A stretch of 21,599 bases of DNA from CAZEJK01 sp964512045 (GTDB lineage: Bacteria > Acidobacteriota > Thermoanaerobaculia > Thermoanaerobaculales > Sulfomarinibacteraceae). Position 1 is the first letter of the stretch; every line of letters starts with the position of its first letter. The DNA lies in NCBI GenBank assembly GCA_964512045.1, contig CAZEJK010000081.1, positions 1-21,599 of the forward strand, in the 5' to 3' direction. The position numbers and the translations under genes are program-made. The notes beneath the pieces are model-generated. The model was not told the origin of the DNA, searched no databases, and was given only the letters and a program-made list of their open reading frames with translations. Below, piece after piece: positions 18,541 through 21,599 of the stretch.

Positions 18541-21095
18541 CGACCCCGCGCTGGAGCCGTGTCAAGGAGCTGTTCTTGCAGGCGCTCGACCTCACGCCGA
18601 CGGAGCGAGAGCGGTTTCTCGAATGCCTTACTGGCGCCGATGCCGACCTCTGCGACGAGATCCGATCGTTGCTCGCAAGCCACACCGATGACGACTTCCT
18701 GGAGACCCCGCCAGCAGGTCCGGGTCCGATCGATAGCGCAAACGGCTCGATGAAGGCTGGTGACGCTATCGGGCCGTTCCGGCTGGTGCGCGAGATCGGT
18801 CGCGGCGGCATGGGCACGGTATGGGAGGCCCACCGTGCGGGCGAGGAGTTCGAGCAGCGGGTGGCGGTCAAGATCATCGCTTCGCACCTCTGCGCGGCCG
18901 CCTTCGAAGAGAAGTTCATCGCCGAGCGCCAGATCGTGGCGTCCCTCGAGCACCCCAACATCGCCCGCCTGCTCGACGGTGGCACCACCGATGGCGGTCT
19001 CCCGTGGTTTGCGATGGAGCTCGTCGACGGCGTGCCGATCGACACCTACTGCGACGAGCACCAGCTATCGATCGACGCGCGGCTCGAGCTCGTGGAGCAG
19101 CTGTGCGACGCCGTCGATCTCGCCCACCGGCATCTCGTCGTGCACCGCGACATCAAGCCGTCGAATGTGCTCGTCACCAACGATGGCATCCCGAAGCTGG
19201 TCGACTTCGGGATCGCCAAGCTCCTCGACCCGGAGCAGGGCGACAGCACCCACTGGACGGCCCTCGGTCTGCATCCGCTGACCCCGGCGTTCGCCAGCCC
19301 GGAGCACCTCCGTGGCGAGGCGGTATCGATGGCAAGCGACGTGTACTCGCTCGGTGTGCTCCTGTACGCATTGACCACCGGCGAGCTCCCCTACCCGTCC
19401 ACGGGCACTCGACCCGACGCACAGCTCCGCGCCATCGAGACCGGGCCGCCTCCGCGACCGTCCCGACGCGCCGACAGCGACACCGACCACGGTCATCTGC
19501 AAAACCAGATCAGCTCAGATGTCGACGCGATCATTCTCAAGGCCCTCCACGCTGAGCCGTCCGAGCGCTACCCATCGGCGCGAGCGCTCGCCGATGACCT
19601 CCGACGACACCGGCAGCACCTACCGGTCGTGGCCCGGCAGCCGTCCACTGCGTACCGCCTCGGGCGGTTCGTGCGACGCCATCGGCTCGGGGTCGCTGCC
19701 GCCGTTGTCATGCTCGCTCTCGCCGGCAACGCCGTCGTGCAGAGCGTTCGCCACACCCGACAGCTTCGCATCGAGCGCAACCAGGCCCTGGACGCACAGA
19801 GCCTCGCCGAACGGAAGGAGAGCGAGGCCCGCGCCACCGTAGAGTTTCTGGTCGACATCTTCGATCAGCCACGACCGAGCAACGCCCAGGGCGAGGAGCT
19901 CACGGCGCTGGAGATCCTCCAGGCGGGCCGAGAACGCCTCACCCGCGAGCTGCACGACGAGCCCCTGGTCCGAGCCCGCCTCCTCGACACCATCGGCCGG
20001 GTCTACTCCTCACTCGGTGAGGAGGACGAGGCGGAGGCCCTCCTGCTCGAGGCGCTGGAGGTCCGGCGCCAGCACCTGGGTGACGACGACCTGGACACCG
20101 CCTCCAGCCTCGTATCGCTGGCCGCATTCGAGCGCCAACGGGGCCGGTCCCGTGAGTCCGCCGAGTACTGCCGGCAGGCGTTGCGGATCCAGCAAGACCA
20201 CCTCGGCGAGACCAACCTCGAGGTGGCCATCACACGTACCCTTCTCGCTGCTGCGTTGCGTGACCAGAACGCACTCGAAGAGGCGGACACGATGAGCCGC
20301 CTCGCTGTCGACGCTGTGAAGGTGCAACGCGGAACCGATGACGTTCGAACATTCCTCGCCACCGGTGTTCGCGCTCAGGTCTTGACCGCGCTCGGCCGTT
20401 GGGAGGAGGCCGAGCGACTCTACCTCGATCTCGTCGAGCTGCAGCAGGCGGCGCTCGGTGAGCGACATCCAGACGTGGCGGCCACGTGCAACAACCTCGC
20501 GTTTCTGTACGCGCGGTGCGGGCGGCCCGCCGAGGCCGAGCGGTGGTACACGCGGGCACTCGAGATCTCCGTGCCGGTCCTCGGTAGGGAGCATCCGAAC
20601 GTCGCGCGAACCCTGACCAACCTCGTCGCCGCATTGGTCGATCAGGGCCGGCTCGAGGAGGGGGAGGCAGTGCTCCGTCAGCTCCTCGAGAGCCGGCGAG
20701 GCGCCCTCGGCCCGTATCATCCCCAGGTCGGCTCCACGCTCGTCCGAGGCGTGGGCAACATCCTTCTTGAACAGCACCGCTGGGCAGATGCCCAGGCTCC
20801 TCTGAGCGAGGGCCTCGAGCTGTTCGAGCACACCCTGGGCCCTGACCATCAGTGGACAGCGTTCGCCCACGGCTACCTGGCGGCCTCGCTGTATGGGCAG
20901 CATCGCGACAGCGAAGCAGAGGACCATCTCCGGAAAGCGATGGCCCTCATCGACGCCGCCGAGACCCTGCATCCCAGCGCGCCCTTCGCACTACAGCAGA
21001 TCGCCGACCACCTCGAAGCGGCCGGTGCTCCGAACCGTGCCGAGGATGTTCGCAAGGCGGCCGAGCGCGCCCGTTCGATCAACCGGGACGGGTAG
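18537..21095 (+). CDS. Transmembrane Ser/Thr protein kinase with TPR domain
   Basis: This 852-aa protein has an ATG overlapping the sigma-factor TGA (ATGA). The kinase domain spans about residues 80-345, with glycine loop GRGGMG (88-93), Lys 112, VHRDIKPSN (Asp 205) and DFG (223-225). ASPEHL takes the APE position, and all catalytic residues are present. An N-terminal segment (1-70) precedes it, as is common in this subfamily. One membrane helix lies near 383-402 (LGVAAAVVMLALAGNAVVQSV). The rest (about 465-840) is a series of TPR units of about 42 residues with recurring ALGERHPDVA-type linkers (TPR_10/12-like). By topology the kinase is cytoplasmic and the TPR array would lie across the membrane. 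Its most likely partner is the upstream ECF sigma factor. Confidence 0.93.
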   Translation: MTTPRWSRVKELFLQALDLTPTERERFLECLTGADADLCDEIRSLLASHTDDDFLETPPAGPGPIDSANGSMKAGDAIGPFRLVREIGRGGMGTVWEAHRAGEEFEQRVAVKIIASHLCAAAFEEKFIAERQIVASLEHPNIARLLDGGTTDGGLPWFAMELVDGVPIDTYCDEHQLSIDARLELVEQLCDAVDLAHRHLVVHRDIKPSNVLVTNDGIPKLVDFGIAKLLDPEQGDSTHWTALGLHPLTPAFASPEHLRGEAVSMASDVYSLGVLLYALTTGELPYPSTGTRPDAQLRAIETGPPPRPSRRADSDTDHGHLQNQISSDVDAIILKALHAEPSERYPSARALADDLRRHRQHLPVVARQPSTAYRLGRFVRRHRLGVAAAVVMLALAGNAVVQSVRHTRQLRIERNQALDAQSLAERKESEARATVEFLVDIFDQPRPSNAQGEELTALEILQAGRERLTRELHDEPLVRARLLDTIGRVYSSLGEEDEAEALLLEALEVRRQHLGDDDLDTASSLVSLAAFERQRGRSRESAEYCRQALRIQQDHLGETNLEVAITRTLLAAALRDQNALEEADTMSRLAVDAVKVQRGTDDVRTFLATGVRAQVLTALGRWEEAERLYLDLVELQQAALGERHPDVAATCNNLAFLYARCGRPAEAERWYTRALEISVPVLGREHPNVARTLTNLVAALVDQGRLEEGEAVLRQLLESRRGALGPYHPQVGSTLVRGVGNILLEQHRWADAQAPLSEGLELFEHTLGPDHQWTAFAHGYLAASLYGQHRDSEAEDHLRKAMALIDAAETLHPSAPFALQQIADHLEAAGAPNRAEDVRKAAERARSINRDG

Positions 21096-21139
21096 CGACT
21101 CACGACCGCCACATCATCGAGAAATCGCAGCAAGATCGT

Positions 21140-21181
21140 GAGCTCGGAGTGGAGAGTTCAGAGCTCAGAGTTCAGAGTGCC
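21140..21181. repeat. Six tandem 7-base units beginning GAG
   Basis: The units are GAGCTCG, GAGTGGA, GAGTTCA, GAGCTCA, GAGTTCA and GAGTGCC, in register without gaps. It starts 45 bases after the kinase stop. Confidence 0.75.
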
Positions 21182-21500
21182 ACCCGCCCTCCCCGCAGTC
21201 TGCGCGGTGCGTCTCAGCCATCGAAGTTTGGCGAAGACGTCCTCAACGAGGACCGACTCCAACCCGGCGGACACCAGCGCCGCCGACACAGACGCTTTCG
21301 TGCCATCCGATGTCGACCGGTCTAAAAGCTGCGACGCCGGCGACATCGGGTGATACTCTCCTGCGTCGAAGGTCCGGGCGGCTGCGCCTGTCCCGGAGAC
21401 CCGAACATGAACGGCGATCCTGCCGTCGACGCGGACGACCCCACTCAGCTCGTGTGGTCGGTGTTCTAGCTGGACGGTTGAACCGAATCAGCGCATCCAC

Positions 21501-21527
21501 CGCGGAGAACGCGGAGGACACAGGGAC
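21501..21527. repeat. Three degenerate 9-base units
   Basis: The units are CGCGGAGAA, CGCGGAGGA and CACAGGGAC, in register. They resemble the dispersed CGCGGAGAACGCGGAGG-type intergenic repeats that I recall from several environmental high-GC genomes; that comparison is from memory and untested here. Confidence 0.45.
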
Positions 21528-21599
21528 GAACGGGCGAAGCTCCAATCGGGCAGCAAGCCGCCCTCGCACGGACCGCGGACCTCTGGTCCGCATCGGACC

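Larger units (their letters stand above)
21096..21599. other. Non-coding region at right edge
   Basis: There is no gene I can support in these 504 bases. Frames that stay open show no family features. The region contains a 7-base tandem repeat (21140-21181) and a 9-base degenerate repeat (21501-21527). It also has a 20-codon open frame at 21407-21469 with GGAG upstream, too short to call. Confidence 0.6.

Noticed and set aside
21407..21469. A 20-codon open frame with a GGAG site upstream
   Set aside because: It is too short and without recognisable features. It may be chance in GC-rich DNA.

Overview
The window is a high-GC, gene-dense bacterial segment. It looks like a draft or metagenome-assembled contig: two runs of exactly 10 N interrupt one gene, and another gene carries an uncorroborated frameshift. 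The pairing of an ECF sigma factor with a Ser/Thr kinase-TPR receptor, a MacAB-like exporter, a sigma-54 activator and a multi-subunit NADH/glutamate-synthase-like complex suggests Acidobacteriota or a similar deep lineage (Planctomycetota, Gemmatimonadota and Myxococcota are alternatives). No rRNA or marker protein is present to settle this.

Layout. (1) Positions 1-2432, + strand: the 3' part of an AlaX-type alanyl-tRNA editing protein, then an unrecognised secreted protein of 395 aa. (2) 2460-9229, - strand, read from right to left: an extended NuoE-like [2Fe-2S] protein; a 268-base gap with two hairpins; a giant NuoF-GltD fusion (broken by both N runs); a NuoG-N-like ferredoxin subunit; and a GltB FMN-domain protein. 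A hairpin separates this operon from the convergent secreted-protein gene. (3) 9230-11580: a 412-base divergent control region with a near-perfect sigma-54 (-24/-12) promoter facing the NuoE operon, an inverted repeat inside phased A-tracts, and a sigma-70-type promoter facing an NtrC-family sigma-54 activator whose receiver domain has lost key residues. A small lipoprotein gene follows the activator. (4) 11596-15977, - strand: a MacAB/Lol-like exporter operon (adaptor, two FtsX/MacB permeases, ATPase), with the second permease frameshifted. (5) 16063-17834, - strand: an FAD-dependent oxidoreductase of the UDP-galactopyranose-mutase/protoporphyrinogen-oxidase type, and TrmO. (6) 17953-21095, + strand: an ECF sigma factor translationally coupled (ATGA) to a membrane Ser/Thr kinase with a TPR sensor domain. 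(7) 21096-21599: no convincing gene, but two short-period repeats.

The most interesting unit is region 2 plus 3. A dedicated sigma-54 activator sits divergently to, and probably controls, a soluble iron-sulfur flavoprotein complex. That complex combines an NADH-oxidising NuoEF core, an NADPH-type GltD flavoprotein in the same polypeptide, a ferredoxin-like wiring subunit and an FMN glutamate-synthase catalytic core. No hydrogenase, formate dehydrogenase or membrane subunit is seen in the window. The parts fit a flavin-based electron-bifurcating or transhydrogenating complex, or an unusual NADH-driven glutamate synthase. The substrate cannot be decided from sequence alone.
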